From Croceicoccus pelagius (GTDB lineage Bacteria; Pseudomonadota; Alphaproteobacteria; Sphingomonadales; Sphingomonadaceae), in the NCBI RefSeq assembly GCF_001661915.1, contig NZ_LYWY01000019.1, positions 115,362 through 179,361 on the forward strand: 64,000 nucleotides of DNA, given 5' to 3'. Under the pieces are notes generated by a model that worked only from the letters and a program-made list of their open reading frames with translations, made no database searches and was not told the origin of the DNA. This document shows positions 27,701 to 37,389 of this stretch, one piece after another (positions within the stretch are counted from its first letter, which is position 1; each line of letters opens with the position of its first letter). The translations under genes were made by a program, and so were the position numbers.

Positions 27701-30214
27701 TCAATAGATGCCGCCCTGGTCCTCGAGGAAGGTGTCGTCGATCCGGCGCGGCCCACGCTTCTGGACGGCGCGTTCCTCGGTTGCGGCACGAAGCGCGGCA
27801 ATCGCGGCGTTGCGGCGCTCTTCCAGCGTCTGGCGGTCGAGTGAACGGCGCGGTTCGCTGTCAGGCTTGAACGCTTCCCAGATGATCGCGGGCGTCCACT
27901 CGTTCGTCGGCCAGCCATCGAAGACGCGCTTGCCCGAACGTCGGTCGATGCGCACCATGCGAATGTCCTTGGGGGCGCGAACAGGCGTCGTCGGCCAGCG
28001 GCTCTTCGTTTCCTCGATCAGCTGCTTGATGATTGGGCCGGCGGTATTGCCGCCCTGCACCCAGCCACCAAGGTTGCGCGGCTGGTCGAAGCCGACATAG
28101 ACGCCGGCCACCAGATCGGCAGAACCGCCCACGAACCAGGCATTGGTCGGGCCCGAAGTCGTACCCGTCTTGCCGAAGATCGGCAGTTCGAGGCTGCGCA
28201 GGCGCACGGCGGTACCGCGCGTCACGACGCCTTCCAGCATGTGGACGACCTGATATGCCGTGCCGGCATCGAGCACCTGTTTGCCCGCAGGCGCGAGGCG
28301 CGGCATGGCCTTGCCGTCCCAGTCATCTGCGTTGCAGACCTCGCAGCGGCGCTTGTCGGCCTTCCAGATGACCTTGCCGTCGCGGTTCTGGACATAGTCG
28401 ATGACTGTCTGGTCATACTGGCGACCAAGGTTGGCCAGCGCGGAATAGGCGTTGACCATCTTGGCGACGGTCGTGTCGCCAGCGCCAAGCGCGAAGGACA
28501 GGTAGTTCTGATAATCGCCGATGCCGACGCGGCGGAACGTGTCGGTGACATTGTCCATGCCTGCATCGTTGGCGATATGGATCGTCATAAGGTTGCGCGA
28601 CTGCTCAAGGCCCCAGCGCATCGTCTGGTCCCCTGCCCCGCGCGAATTGCCGAAGTTGCGGAAGCACTTCTCGCCAAGACCCGCACCTTGCCAGACGCAG
28701 AACGGCCCGTCGTTGACGAGCGTTGCCGGCGTCATGCCCTGATCAAGTCCCGTGGCATAGACGAAGGGCTTGATGGTCGAACCCGGCTGACGCTCCGCCT
28801 GCGTAGCGCGGTTGAACGAACCGAGACGCGCATCGAAACCGCCCTGCATGGCCAGGACGCGGCCATTGCGCGGATTTTCGACGACGAGGCCGCCCGAAAC
28901 GGTCGGCACGGTGCGCACGACCCATTCGGACTTGTTCTTGGGCGCAGCGGTAATGACATCGCCCGCCTTCAAATTGTCGGGCAGATTCGAGAGCGGATAA
29001 GTCTCGCCATCGGTAAAGCCGATGCGCGCGCTGTTGCCACTACGCTCGGTAACGACGCCAACCTTCCAGTCTTCGTAGTCGATGGCGAGGTTCGAAACGA
29101 TAAGCTGGGTCTGCCAGTTCTCGTCCATGTTGATCTTGGCGATCGGGCCGCTCCAGCCCTTGCCGCTGTGATAGCGCAGCAGGCCGGCACGGAGCGCGGC
29201 GCGGGCCGCTTCCTGCAATTCCATGTCGAGCGAGGTGCGAACCCAGAGGCCGCCGGCATAGACCGAGTTCTCGCCATCGTCGGCGGTTTCACCGAAGCGG
29301 TCAATCAGACGGCGCCGTACTTCCTCGACGAAATACCCGCCTGCGGGGTCGTAACTGGCAATGCGGCGCGGCACGAGCCCTAGTGGCTTCGCCTTGGCCT
29401 CTTCCACTTCGGCTCGAGTCGCCCAGCCATTATCGACCATCTGTTCGAGCACGTAGTTCCGGCGCTCAAGCGCCATATCGGCATACTTGGCGCGACCATA
29501 ACGTTCAGGCGCCTTGGGCAGAATTGCGAGGAAGGCCGCCTCGTTAAGGTCGAGATCGGCGACGTCCTTGTCGAAATAGGCGCGGCTTGCGGCCTGTACG
29601 CCGAAGCTCTGACGGCCCAGCGGAATTTCGTTGAGATAGAGCTCCAGGATCTGTTCCTTCGTCAGCACGCCTTCGATGCGGCGGGCAAGGATCATTTCCT
29701 TGAGCTTGCGCGTGATCGAGTATTCGTCACCCACAAGAATGTTCTTGGCGACCTGCTGCGTAATGGTCGAGCCGCCCTTGGCCCGTTGGCCCGAACCCAT
29801 CTTGCTAACATAGTCGACGACTGCACCGGCAAGACCGCCGACATCGACGCCTCCATGGCTCCAGAACGTCTTGTCCTCGGCCGACAGGAAGGCGTCCTGA
29901 AGCTGCTTGGGAAAATCGACATAGCGCAGCTGCACGCGGCGTTCGCGGGCATAGGAGTTGACGATCTCACCGTCGATGCCGCGCACCATCGTGGGAAGCG
30001 GCGGCTGATACGTCAGCAGGCGGTCGGCCGACGGCAGACCCGCGCCAAGCGCGAAGTACCCGCCGACAAGCAAGACCAGGCCCAAGGCGGCAAGTCCCGA
30101 AAACCAGCGGAACAGGCGGCTTTCGCGCCAGCGAGTGCGAAGGTTCGTCCCAAGAGCGGACATGTCGTCCCGGGCACGGTTCCAGTACGTTTCGAATTGC
30201 GATCCCACGGTCAT
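27701..30214 (-). CDS. mrcA: Penicillin-binding protein 1A (bifunctional transglycosylase/transpeptidase)
   Basis: This class A PBP polymerises and cross-links peptidoglycan. The 837 residues comprise a cytoplasmic leader, a membrane anchor at 36-58, a GT51 domain with catalytic Glu 113 (AEDKTFWSHGG) and GGSTITQQVAKN near 147, then an OB-like insert and a transpeptidase domain with SxxK at Ser 479 (PGSTIKPF), SRN near 535 and KTGTTS near 690. The C-terminal 100 residues are Arg-rich and polar. An N-acetylmuramoyl amidase gene lies upstream on the same strand. Confidence 0.95.
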   Translation of the reverse strand: MTVGSQFETYWNRARDDMSALGTNLRTRWRESRLFRWFSGLAALGLVLLVGGYFALGAGLPSADRLLTYQPPLPTMVRGIDGEIVNSYARERRVQLRYVDFPKQLQDAFLSAEDKTFWSHGGVDVGGLAGAVVDYVSKMGSGQRAKGGSTITQQVAKNILVGDEYSITRKLKEMILARRIEGVLTKEQILELYLNEIPLGRQSFGVQAASRAYFDKDVADLDLNEAAFLAILPKAPERYGRAKYADMALERRNYVLEQMVDNGWATRAEVEEAKAKPLGLVPRRIASYDPAGGYFVEEVRRRLIDRFGETADDGENSVYAGGLWVRTSLDMELQEAARAALRAGLLRYHSGKGWSGPIAKINMDENWQTQLIVSNLAIDYEDWKVGVVTERSGNSARIGFTDGETYPLSNLPDNLKAGDVITAAPKNKSEWVVRTVPTVSGGLVVENPRNGRVLAMQGGFDARLGSFNRATQAERQPGSTIKPFVYATGLDQGMTPATLVNDGPFCVWQGAGLGEKCFRNFGNSRGAGDQTMRWGLEQSRNLMTIHIANDAGMDNVTDTFRRVGIGDYQNYLSFALGAGDTTVAKMVNAYSALANLGRQYDQTVIDYVQNRDGKVIWKADKRRCEVCNADDWDGKAMPRLAPAGKQVLDAGTAYQVVHMLEGVVTRGTAVRLRSLELPIFGKTGTTSGPTNAWFVGGSADLVAGVYVGFDQPRNLGGWVQGGNTAGPIIKQLIEETKSRWPTTPVRAPKDIRMVRIDRRSGKRVFDGWPTNEWTPAIIWEAFKPDSEPRRSLDRQTLEERRNAAIAALRAATEERAVQKRGPRRIDDTFLEDQGGIY

Positions 30215-30295
30215 CGACCCTGCCCTAGCACGGCCTTTTGCGAAGTGGAAAGATGCTTGGCGACAGGGCGTTGAAACTTCGTGTGCAAGCGAAGG

Positions 30296-31195
30296 TCAGC
30301 GCGGCTGCGAAGTGAGCAGATCGGCAAGTATCGCGCGGGCCAGCGCCTCGGCGACAGCCTGCCGCGTAGCAGGGTCGGAAAGCCGTTTCGCGTCGTCGGG
30401 ATTGGTCAGGTAACCGGCCTCGAACAGGACCGAGGGAAGTTCGGGCGAGCGCAAAACCACGAAGTTTGCCGAGCGGCGAAACGGCTCGTGCCGGGGCATC
30501 GCACCTGCCGATTCCTCGTCTATCGACGCTGCAAGCCCAACCGAGGCGAGCGCCGTCTCGCGACGCATCAGGTCCGCGAGCACGTGCGCCACGTCGTCCG
30601 CTCCGTCGGGCAGGTCGATGCCGCTGGCGCTCTCGTTCTCTATACGGGCGAGAGCCTGCGCCTCACGGTCGGACGCACGGGAAGAAAGGACATAGACGTT
30701 CGCCCCCTGTGCCTCGGGCACCGGCGCGCTGTCGGCGTGGATCGATACGAAAGCGTCCGCGCCCAACGCTTCGGCCAGTCTGGGACGCTCCTCCAGCGGC
30801 AGGAACCGGTCGGTCTCGCGAGTGAGCGCCACGCGCACGCCGCCAAGTTCCAGAAGGATATCGCGAACCGAAGTGGCGAGCGCGAGGGCGATGTCCTTTT
30901 CACGCGCGCCATCGGTACTGCTGGCACCCGGGTCGAACCCGCCGTGTCCGGGGTCGATGACGACAAGCGGCGCATCCGCCCCTGTCCGGTCGGACACCGC
31001 GATCCGCGGCAGTTCCGCTGCCTGCAAGTCCGGCAATTCGCGCGAGATGACCGCATCGCCGCCGCCGGGAAATGCGACACCGAAGCCGAAGCCGAGCGTC
31101 GCACCGAGAATCGCGCCGCCCACGACAAGTAGCGCGGCACGTCCCCTGTTGGGACCCTCGTCCGCGCCGTCGTCGCTGTCTACCGCCCTGACCAT
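30296..31195 (-). CDS. N-acetylmuramoyl-L-alanine amidase (Amidase_3)
   Basis: The enzyme removes stem peptides from glycan strands, usually during cell separation. It has a membrane anchor at residues 19-42 (ALLVVGGAILGATLGFGFGV) and then the zinc amidase domain: His 84 in VVIDPGHGGFDPG, Glu 99 in GAREKDIAL, a third ligand His in VSIHADS near 153, and the catalytic Glu in VLFEAGYLTN near 265. The AMIN domain seen in E. coli AmiC is absent. It lies 81 bases upstream of mrcA and may be co-transcribed with it. Confidence 0.92.
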   Translation of the reverse strand: MVRAVDSDDGADEGPNRGRAALLVVGGAILGATLGFGFGVAFPGGGDAVISRELPDLQAAELPRIAVSDRTGADAPLVVIDPGHGGFDPGASSTDGAREKDIALALATSVRDILLELGGVRVALTRETDRFLPLEERPRLAEALGADAFVSIHADSAPVPEAQGANVYVLSSRASDREAQALARIENESASGIDLPDGADDVAHVLADLMRRETALASVGLAASIDEESAGAMPRHEPFRRSANFVVLRSPELPSVLFEAGYLTNPDDAKRLSDPATRQAVAEALARAILADLLTSQPR

Positions 31196-31817
31196 GGGCG
31201 CTGACTATCCCTGCGGCTGCCGGACAGGCAAGGATTACCGCCGCATCATGCTCAGATTGTTGCGCGCGGTATTGCTTTTTGTTGCCGCCGCCGATCACTG
31301 ATGCTAGCGTCACCGACGAACCGGGACAGTCAGGTCCGTTCGGTTTTCAAGCCCTTCCCAAGATGCGCGTCCTTTGCGCCGGGGCGGAAGTGGCGCCTTC
31401 GGAAGGAGGCAGGAAACCGTGTCGCGCCCTGGGCTGATGTTCTCCCGGCGTGCCGAGTGGCAGGCCCGTATAGCGGCATCGCGCTGTTTAATCAGCTGCG
31501 TGCCGATCGCGAAGCTGCGCGGATGAATAGGTAAGTTTTTATGGTCGAAACATCGTCGATTGCAGTGAAATGCCTGCCCACCGGGCCGGCCGCTGCTCTC
31601 GCCGTGAGCGCCCTTGCGCGCGCCTTCGATCCCACCCACACACAGTTTTCAATTCCGGCAACGCGCGTCCTGCGTGCTGCCGACCTCAACGTAGCTTTCG
31701 CGCCGAACGGCGGGCCATGGGCCCGGCCGGATCGGCGCGTTTTCACAAATAGACGCGCAGCCCCGGCACAGCGGCCCGCCGCTCCACCCGGCCTATTGCG
31801 CGCACGGAGAATAATCG
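31196..31817 (+). promoter_or_regulatory. Long leader region upstream of rne
   Basis: No convincing gene is found in these 622 bases between the divergent amidase gene and rne. Short frames occur but lack ribosome sites and conserved motifs. RNase E genes in other bacteria have long 5' untranslated regions through which the enzyme controls its own mRNA; a leader of that kind is a reasonable reading here. Just before the rne ATG is GGAG at seven to ten bases distance (in CACGGAGAATAATCG). No riboswitch class is recognised. Confidence 0.4.
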
Positions 31818-34535
31818 ATGTCAACGCGTATGCTGATCGATGCGCGCCACCAGGAAGAGACCCGGGTGGCAGTGCTCAAGGGAAACAGAATTGAAGAGTT
31901 CGACTTCGAGTCGGCCGAACACAAGCAGATCAAGGGCAATATCTACCTGGCCAAGGTGACGAGGGTCGAACCCTCCCTCCAGGCCGCTTTCGTCGATTTC
32001 GGGGGCAACCGTCACGGTTTCCTCGCCTTCAACGAAATCCACCCCGACTACTATCAGATCCCGAAGGAAGACCGCGAAGCGTTGCTGGCCGAAGAGGCTG
32101 CCCACGCGGAAGAAGAAGCGCGCCTGCGCGCCGAGGATGACGACGACGACCACGGCGCGGACGACAACGGCGATGAACATGACGACGATGACGATCGCCA
32201 CGAGGAATCCGATTCGTTCGCCGAGGAACTCGCAGACGGCGAAGACGGTTTCGAAGAGGTAGACACGTCCGAAAAGGACGACGTCGCCACGATCGAGGAC
32301 GGCAACGTTTCGGGCAGCGACGACAACGACGAGTCCGAAGACAAGCGTCCCCGCCGCCGCAAGGGTCGCCGCCAGGGCGGTAACCGCGCCCGCGCGGCCG
32401 ACGAGGCTCGCGCCAAGCGTCTTGCCCTGCGTCGCCGCTACAAGATCCAGGACGTGATCCAGCGGCGCCAGGTCCTGCTCGTTCAGGTCGTCAAGGAAGA
32501 ACGCGGTAACAAGGGCGCGGCTCTCACCACCTACCTGTCGCTGGCGGGCCGCTACTGCGTGCTTATGCCCAACAGCAGCCACGGCGGGGGCATCAGCCGC
32601 AAGATCTCGAGCGCGAGCGACCGCAAGCGCCTCAAGCAGATCGTGTCGGAACTGTCGTTGCCCAAGTCGATGGGCTGCATCGTCCGCACCGCAGGGCTTC
32701 AGCGCACGAAGACCGAGATCAAGCGCGACTTCGACTACCTCGCCCGCCTGTGGGACGAGATCCGCGAGAATACGCTGAAGTCCAGCGCGCCTGCGCTGAT
32801 CCACTCGGACAGCGACCTCATCAAGCGCGCGATTCGCGACATCTATAATCGCGAGATCGAGGAAGTGATCGTCGAGGGCGATCAGGGATACCGCTCGGCC
32901 AAGGAATTCATGAAGCTTCTGATGCCCAGCCATGCGCGGCGCGTGAAGCAGTATGCCGACCCCGTGCCCCTGTTCCAGCGCTATGGCGCAGAGGATCAGC
33001 TTTCGGCGATGTACGACCCCGTTGTGCAGCTGAAGTCGGGCGGCTACCTCGTCATTAATCCGACCGAAGCGCTTGTCTCGATCGACATCAACTCGGGCCG
33101 CTCCACCAAGGAACACGGCATCGAGGCGACCGCGCTTTCGACCAACCTCGAAGCCGCCCGCGAAATCGCGCGCCAGCTGCGCCTGCGCGACATGGCGGGC
33201 CTCGTGGTCATCGACTTCATCGACATGGAGCACAATTCCTCGATCCGTAAGGTCGAGAAGTGCATGAAGGAGGCGCTGAAGAACGACCGCGCCCGCATCC
33301 AGGTCGGCCGCATCTCGGGCTTCGGCCTGATGGAGATGAGCCGCCAGCGCCTGCGCACCGGCGTTCTTGAGGCGACCACCCGTGAATGCCCGCACTGCGA
33401 TGGCACCGGCCTTGTCCGCACCGCGTCGAGCGCGGGCCTTTCAGCCCTGCGCCTGATCGAGGACGAAGCGGCCAAGGGCAAGGGCACGACGATCACGCTC
33501 TACGCCTCGACCGAGGCGGCGATCTACCTGCTCAACTCCAAGCGCGCCGATCTCGCCGAGATCGAGGAGCGTTACGGCGTTCACGTCGAAGTGATCCCCG
33601 AGGGCGAGAACGAAGGCGCGAAGATGCGCGCCGCCTCCAGCGGCCCGCGCCCCAAGGATGCGCCAAAGTTCGAAGTCATCCAGGACGATGACGACGACGA
33701 TGGCGACATCGAGGAAGAGGACGAGGACACCTCCGACGAGGAAGAACGCGGCGGTGACGAGGGCGACCAGCCCCGCCGCAAGCGCCGCCGCCGCCGCCGT
33801 GGCGGTCGCCGCAACCGCAATCGCGACCGTGAAGACGGCAGCGACGAGAACGGTTCGGACGACGACAACGGCGACGACGAAAACTCGGACGACAGCGACG
33901 ATACCGACACCGGCAACGGTGACGACAACGGCGAGGAAGCCGAAGCCGCACCCAAGAAGCGCCGACGCCGCCGCCGTGGCGGCAAGAAGCAGGCCGACAA
34001 CGGTGACGAGACATCGGGTGACGACACCGACGCAGAAGCAGGACCTGCCGAAGCCGAAGAGAAGCCCGAAGTCGTAGCAGAGGAAGCTCCGGCGGAAGCC
34101 TCGGACGAGGCCGGTGCAGAGCCGGCCGAAGCCGAGGAAAAGCCCAAGAAGCGCCGTACGCGTCGCAAGAAGGTCGAACCGACTGCCGAGGAAGCGAACG
34201 AAACTGCTACCGAGCCGGCTGCCGACGAAGTAGCTCAGCCCGAAGCCGAGGCAGAGGCCGAAGAAAAACCGAAGAAGCGTCGCACGCGCCGCAAGAAGGT
34301 CGAACCGGCTGCCGAGGAATCGCAAGTAACCGCGGAAGCTGAGCCGGAGCCGGTCGTGACCGAAGAACCGGCCGCTACTGCCGAAGCCCCCGCAGCCGAG
34401 ACTCCTGCTGAGGAAGCCCCCGCTGCAGAAGCTGAACCCGCGAACGACGTGTCTGCCGAAGGCCCAGACGCCGATGCGCTCGATGAAAACGGCGAACCCC
34501 GCCGTGGCTGGTGGCAGCGCACTTTCGGCAACTGA
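31818..34535 (+). CDS. rne: Ribonuclease E
   Basis: RNase E is the main endonuclease of mRNA decay and the scaffold of the degradosome. The S1 domain (residues 37-90, GNIYLAKVTRVEPSLQAAFV) is split by an acidic then Arg-rich insert from about 93 to 205, typical of alphaproteobacteria. The DNase I-like catalytic region has Asp in VSIDINSGRS and VVIDFIDMEH, and the zinc link is CPHCDGTG near 525. The C-terminal third, from about 620, alternates acidic and Arg-rich blocks with a duplicated 21-residue unit, and should bind RNA and partner proteins. Length is 905 residues. Confidence 0.96.
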   Translation: MSTRMLIDARHQEETRVAVLKGNRIEEFDFESAEHKQIKGNIYLAKVTRVEPSLQAAFVDFGGNRHGFLAFNEIHPDYYQIPKEDREALLAEEAAHAEEEARLRAEDDDDDHGADDNGDEHDDDDDRHEESDSFAEELADGEDGFEEVDTSEKDDVATIEDGNVSGSDDNDESEDKRPRRRKGRRQGGNRARAADEARAKRLALRRRYKIQDVIQRRQVLLVQVVKEERGNKGAALTTYLSLAGRYCVLMPNSSHGGGISRKISSASDRKRLKQIVSELSLPKSMGCIVRTAGLQRTKTEIKRDFDYLARLWDEIRENTLKSSAPALIHSDSDLIKRAIRDIYNREIEEVIVEGDQGYRSAKEFMKLLMPSHARRVKQYADPVPLFQRYGAEDQLSAMYDPVVQLKSGGYLVINPTEALVSIDINSGRSTKEHGIEATALSTNLEAAREIARQLRLRDMAGLVVIDFIDMEHNSSIRKVEKCMKEALKNDRARIQVGRISGFGLMEMSRQRLRTGVLEATTRECPHCDGTGLVRTASSAGLSALRLIEDEAAKGKGTTITLYASTEAAIYLLNSKRADLAEIEERYGVHVEVIPEGENEGAKMRAASSGPRPKDAPKFEVIQDDDDDDGDIEEEDEDTSDEEERGGDEGDQPRRKRRRRRRGGRRNRNRDREDGSDENGSDDDNGDDENSDDSDDTDTGNGDDNGEEAEAAPKKRRRRRRGGKKQADNGDETSGDDTDAEAGPAEAEEKPEVVAEEAPAEASDEAGAEPAEAEEKPKKRRTRRKKVEPTAEEANETATEPAADEVAQPEAEAEAEEKPKKRRTRRKKVEPAAEESQVTAEAEPEPVVTEEPAATAEAPAAETPAEEAPAAEAEPANDVSAEGPDADALDENGEPRRGWWQRTFGN
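34131..34319 (+). repeat. Duplicated 21-codon unit in the RNase E tail
   Basis: Two near-identical 63-base units, 34131-34193 and 34257-34319, encode AEEKPKKRRTRRKKVEP plus TAEE or AAEE. Their start points are 126 bases apart. At the DNA level the copies differ mostly at third codon positions, so the repeat is old and kept at the protein level. The basic core is likely an RNA-binding patch. Confidence 0.85.
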
Positions 34536-34556
34536 TCGCCTGAATACAGGGTTCTA

Positions 34557-34593
34557 GATCGGCCGGGTCCGCCAAGCGCGGGTCCGGCCGATC
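34557..34593. terminator. Possible hairpin terminator between rne and the SDR gene
   Basis: GATCGGCCGG at 34557-34566 pairs with CCGGCCGATC at 34584-34593, leaving a 17-base GC-rich loop. It lies 22 bases after the rne stop and touches the stop of the convergent SDR gene, so it could serve both. The expected T run is missing on both sides, which makes it weak as an intrinsic terminator. Confidence 0.4.
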
Positions 34594-35308
34594 ACCATTC
34601 TATCGGCTGACCATCCCACGCGAAGAAGCCACCGGTATCCTTCGGCTGAAGCCCGTCGAGGACCGAGAGCAGGCAGAACGCCGAGTATTCGGGCGTGAAC
34701 AGCTTGCCTTCGGGGACGTTGTTCTGGAACGGCTGCGAAAGGCCGGTATCGACCGTTCCCGGATGCAGCGAGACGACGATTGCCTCGCGATTGTGGCGGC
34801 CCATCTCGATGGCGAAATTGCGTATCATCATATTGAGCGCCGCCTTCGACGCGCGGTAGGTGTGCCATCCACCAAGCCGGTTGTCGCCGATCGATCCCAC
34901 CCGCGCCGAGATTGCCGCGAACCGGCACGGCCCATCGCGGCGCATTAGCGGCAGAAAGTGCTTGCCGATCAGCGCGGGTCCGAAAGTGTTGACGGCAAAT
35001 ACCTGCTGCATCGCCTCAAGCTCTATGGAGCGCCAACTACGCTCGGGCCGGACATCGGGTTCGCGCTGCAGGATGCCGCTCACGACGAGCACGAGGTCAA
35101 GCGGTCCGCCCTTCCCTATTGCTTCGGCCGCAGCGGAAATCGATGCCTCGTCCTCTAGATCGAAGGTAAAGGGCTGCACACGCCGATCGTCAAAGGTCGG
35201 GGCAACTCGCGATCCGACATGGAGCAGTTCGATATCGTCCCGCTTCAACAGTAACGCTGTGAATGCGGCCCCCAGCCCCCCGCTCCCTCCGAAAATGACA
35301 CAGCGCAT
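34592..35308 (-). CDS. Short-chain dehydrogenase/reductase
   Basis: The 238-residue protein has the cofactor loop GGSGGLGAAF at residues 7-16, a VSG strand in place of the usual NAG (LVLVVSGILQRE), a Ser in AISARVGSIGD and the catalytic YRASK near 150. The family is wide, so the substrate is unknown. It ends the minus-strand pair with the nucleotidyltransferase-like gene 12 bases upstream and is probably co-transcribed with it. Confidence 0.87.
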   Translation of the reverse strand: MRCVIFGGSGGLGAAFTALLLKRDDIELLHVGSRVAPTFDDRRVQPFTFDLEDEASISAAAEAIGKGGPLDLVLVVSGILQREPDVRPERSWRSIELEAMQQVFAVNTFGPALIGKHFLPLMRRDGPCRFAAISARVGSIGDNRLGGWHTYRASKAALNMMIRNFAIEMGRHNREAIVVSLHPGTVDTGLSQPFQNNVPEGKLFTPEYSAFCLLSVLDGLQPKDTGGFFAWDGQPIEW

Positions 35309-35320
35309 CCGTCTCTCCCT

Positions 35321-36094
35321 TCAGGTGAGTTCGGGCCGAGCCTCCACGAGAGATCGCACGAGCGCAAGATCGGAGGCCTTGTCGACATCGACAGCGGCAA
35401 GCCCGTCATCCGCCGCCACGATCCGCGCATCGATCCCGATCTGCTGACCTAGCCGTGCGACGACGGCGGCAAGGCTCAACCTGCCCAGCGCATAGCCGAA
35501 CAGCGTTCCGAACCCCAGCCGCGCCGCGATCCGCCACGGATTCTTGCGATTGGCCTCGACCTCGCTCCACAAGCCCAACGCGCGGGATGAAGCAGGCGTG
35601 GCGAGCATGAACAGGTTGCACCCCGACCAGTGCCCGTCGGCGAAGCGCATCCAGGTGCGCTGCGTACCCGGAACGGCACGTTCGACCGCTTCGCGGCGGG
35701 CCAGCATCACGGCAAGATCGGCATGAGGCGGATAGTCGTTAGCGAACTGGCGAATCCAGTCCGGCTGCAACAGGGCATGATCCGATGTCGTCACCAGCAT
35801 CGGGGCGCCGAAATAGCCAAAGGCGGCATCGACACTGGCGCTCGGGCCCGCCTTCGACGAGATGACTTGCGCGCCAAGTTCTTGCGCCAGTTCCGCCACG
35901 GCATCACAGTTCGTCGATACGACCACCCTGCCCACATCCGCGGCCTGCAACGCGGATACGACCCGCTGAAGGATCGCGCGCCCGCCGACGTCGATCAGCC
36001 CCTTGTGTTCGACACCGACCTCTTGCGCAAAGGGATCGCCTCCGGGGCGAGTGCCCGCAAGGATCAGGGCAGTGGTCTTTGCCAGTTCGATCAT
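35321..36094 (-). CDS. MobA-like NTP-transferase domain protein
   Basis: The 257-residue protein opens with the nucleotidyltransferase loop in an unusual form, ALILAGTRPGGDPFAQ (family norm LAGGxGxR), followed by HKGLIDVGGRAILQRVV with the expected Lys. A Ser-rich substrate loop SKAGPSASVDAAFG and the metal-type Asp in TTSDHALL follow. It should transfer a nucleotide to a phosphorylated sugar, alcohol or similar. ATG 36094 has AAGGA eight bases upstream and is preferred over 36103. It faces the CDP-alcohol transferase gene across a 148-base divergent gap. Confidence 0.78.
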   Translation of the reverse strand: MIELAKTTALILAGTRPGGDPFAQEVGVEHKGLIDVGGRAILQRVVSALQAADVGRVVVSTNCDAVAELAQELGAQVISSKAGPSASVDAAFGYFGAPMLVTTSDHALLQPDWIRQFANDYPPHADLAVMLARREAVERAVPGTQRTWMRFADGHWSGCNLFMLATPASSRALGLWSEVEANRKNPWRIAARLGFGTLFGYALGRLSLAAVVARLGQQIGIDARIVAADDGLAAVDVDKASDLALVRSLVEARPELT

Positions 36095-36242
36095 CGCGGC
36101 CATCCTTAGCCAGCCTTACCCACAGCGCACAGCCCCCTGACGCTGCTTATCCATCCCCTTGGGCTCAACTCACACTCTGGACTGTGCATGTGCGACCTCA
36201 CGCTTGTTGCAGCGCAGCCCCCTTCGCCCTAATCGCTGGGCG

Positions 36243-37376
36243 ATGAATACGCCTCCCGTGAAACCTGCCGTCCAGTCCGTCGGCGAGAACAGTACGAAGC
36301 TCTGGGGCCTCTCGATGGCCGAGCGCACGCGCCGCCTAGCCAGAGCATCCGAGCTGGAAGTGGGCGACGGCGCGCCTGTCGTCCTCGCCAATGCGCGGTT
36401 CGCTTTCGACCCGGCCTGGCTGCGCCATGTTGCCGCAACCCCAGGCCTGGCCTTGACGCTCGGCGGAGTGCCTGCGCTCGTCCACGTGACGGACCCGGCG
36501 CAGAACGCCGCGGTCCGCGACGCGATCGAGCGTGATGCACCGCTTGATAGCGTCGCCGGCCTCACCATCTGGGCTTACGAAGACGGTCCGACAATCGAAA
36601 ACAAGCAGCTACGCAAGCGCGAGACGCCGTTCCTGATGGAACTGACGCGGCAAACCGTGCGGCAGATCGAGCGGGCGAGCTATTTCGGTGCCTACAAGGG
36701 CGTCACCGACATCCTCACCAAGTACCTTTGGCCCGAATGGGCACTGGTGGTTACGCGGTTTGCGGCCAGGATCGGCATGACGCCGAACATGGTGACCGGC
36801 ATCGGTGCGATCCTTTGCGTCGCGGCGACTTTCGCCTTTGCCTATGGCCACTACTGGGCTGGCATGGCGATGGGACTGGTCTTCATGGTGCTCGATACCG
36901 TGGACGGAAAGCTCGCGCGTTGTACCGTCACGTCCAGCTGGTGGGGCAACGTGTTCGATCACGGCATCGACCTCGTGCATCCGCCGTTCTGGTGGTGGTT
37001 CTGGACGACGGGCCTCGTCTATTGGGGACTCGGCTTCGACGATACGACCTTCTGGCTGGTTCAGGGCGCGATCCAGGGTGGCTATGTCGTCCAGCGCCTG
37101 ATCGAAGGCCTGTTCATTCGCCGCAACAACATGATGCACATCCATGTCTGGCGCCGCATCGACAGCCAGTTCCGCCTGATCACCGCGCGGCGTAATCCCA
37201 ACATGGTCATCCTGTTCGTGTCGATGTTGTTTGCCCGCCCCGATCTCGGCATCATCGCGGTAGCATGGTGGACCGTGATCTCTCTTGTCGTACACGTGAT
37301 CCAGCTGATCCAGGCGGAATTCGCCCGCGCGAAGAAAGGCGCTCCGCTGACCAGCTGGCTCAGCGGCGACGCCTGA
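36243..37376 (+). CDS. CDP-alcohol phosphatidyltransferase with N-terminal extension
   Basis: These membrane enzymes move a phospho-alcohol from CDP to an acceptor hydroxyl. In this 377-residue protein the motif D-x2-D-G-x2-A-R-x8-G-x3-D-x3-D is exact, with Asp at 218, 221, 239 and 243, and about six membrane helices follow residue 165. Residues 1-125 form a soluble domain (LWGLSMAERTRRLARA, then NARFAFDPAWLRHV) resembling a decayed nucleotidyltransferase, as in bifunctional inositol-phosphate cytidylyltransferase/transferases, but the nucleotide-binding loop is missing. The partner activity could come from the cytidylyltransferase-like genes nearby. Substrate unknown. Confidence 0.82.
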   Translation: MNTPPVKPAVQSVGENSTKLWGLSMAERTRRLARASELEVGDGAPVVLANARFAFDPAWLRHVAATPGLALTLGGVPALVHVTDPAQNAAVRDAIERDAPLDSVAGLTIWAYEDGPTIENKQLRKRETPFLMELTRQTVRQIERASYFGAYKGVTDILTKYLWPEWALVVTRFAARIGMTPNMVTGIGAILCVAATFAFAYGHYWAGMAMGLVFMVLDTVDGKLARCTVTSSWWGNVFDHGIDLVHPPFWWWFWTTGLVYWGLGFDDTTFWLVQGAIQGGYVVQRLIEGLFIRRNNMMHIHVWRRIDSQFRLITARRNPNMVILFVSMLFARPDLGIIAVAWWTVISLVVHVIQLIQAEFARAKKGAPLTSWLSGDA

Positions 37377-37389
37377 GGGAGACCTTGAG

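Noticed and set aside
31821..33395. A 524-codon frame opposite rne
   Set aside because: Antisense to RNase E, with low-complexity valine runs caused by the acidic codons of the sense strand.
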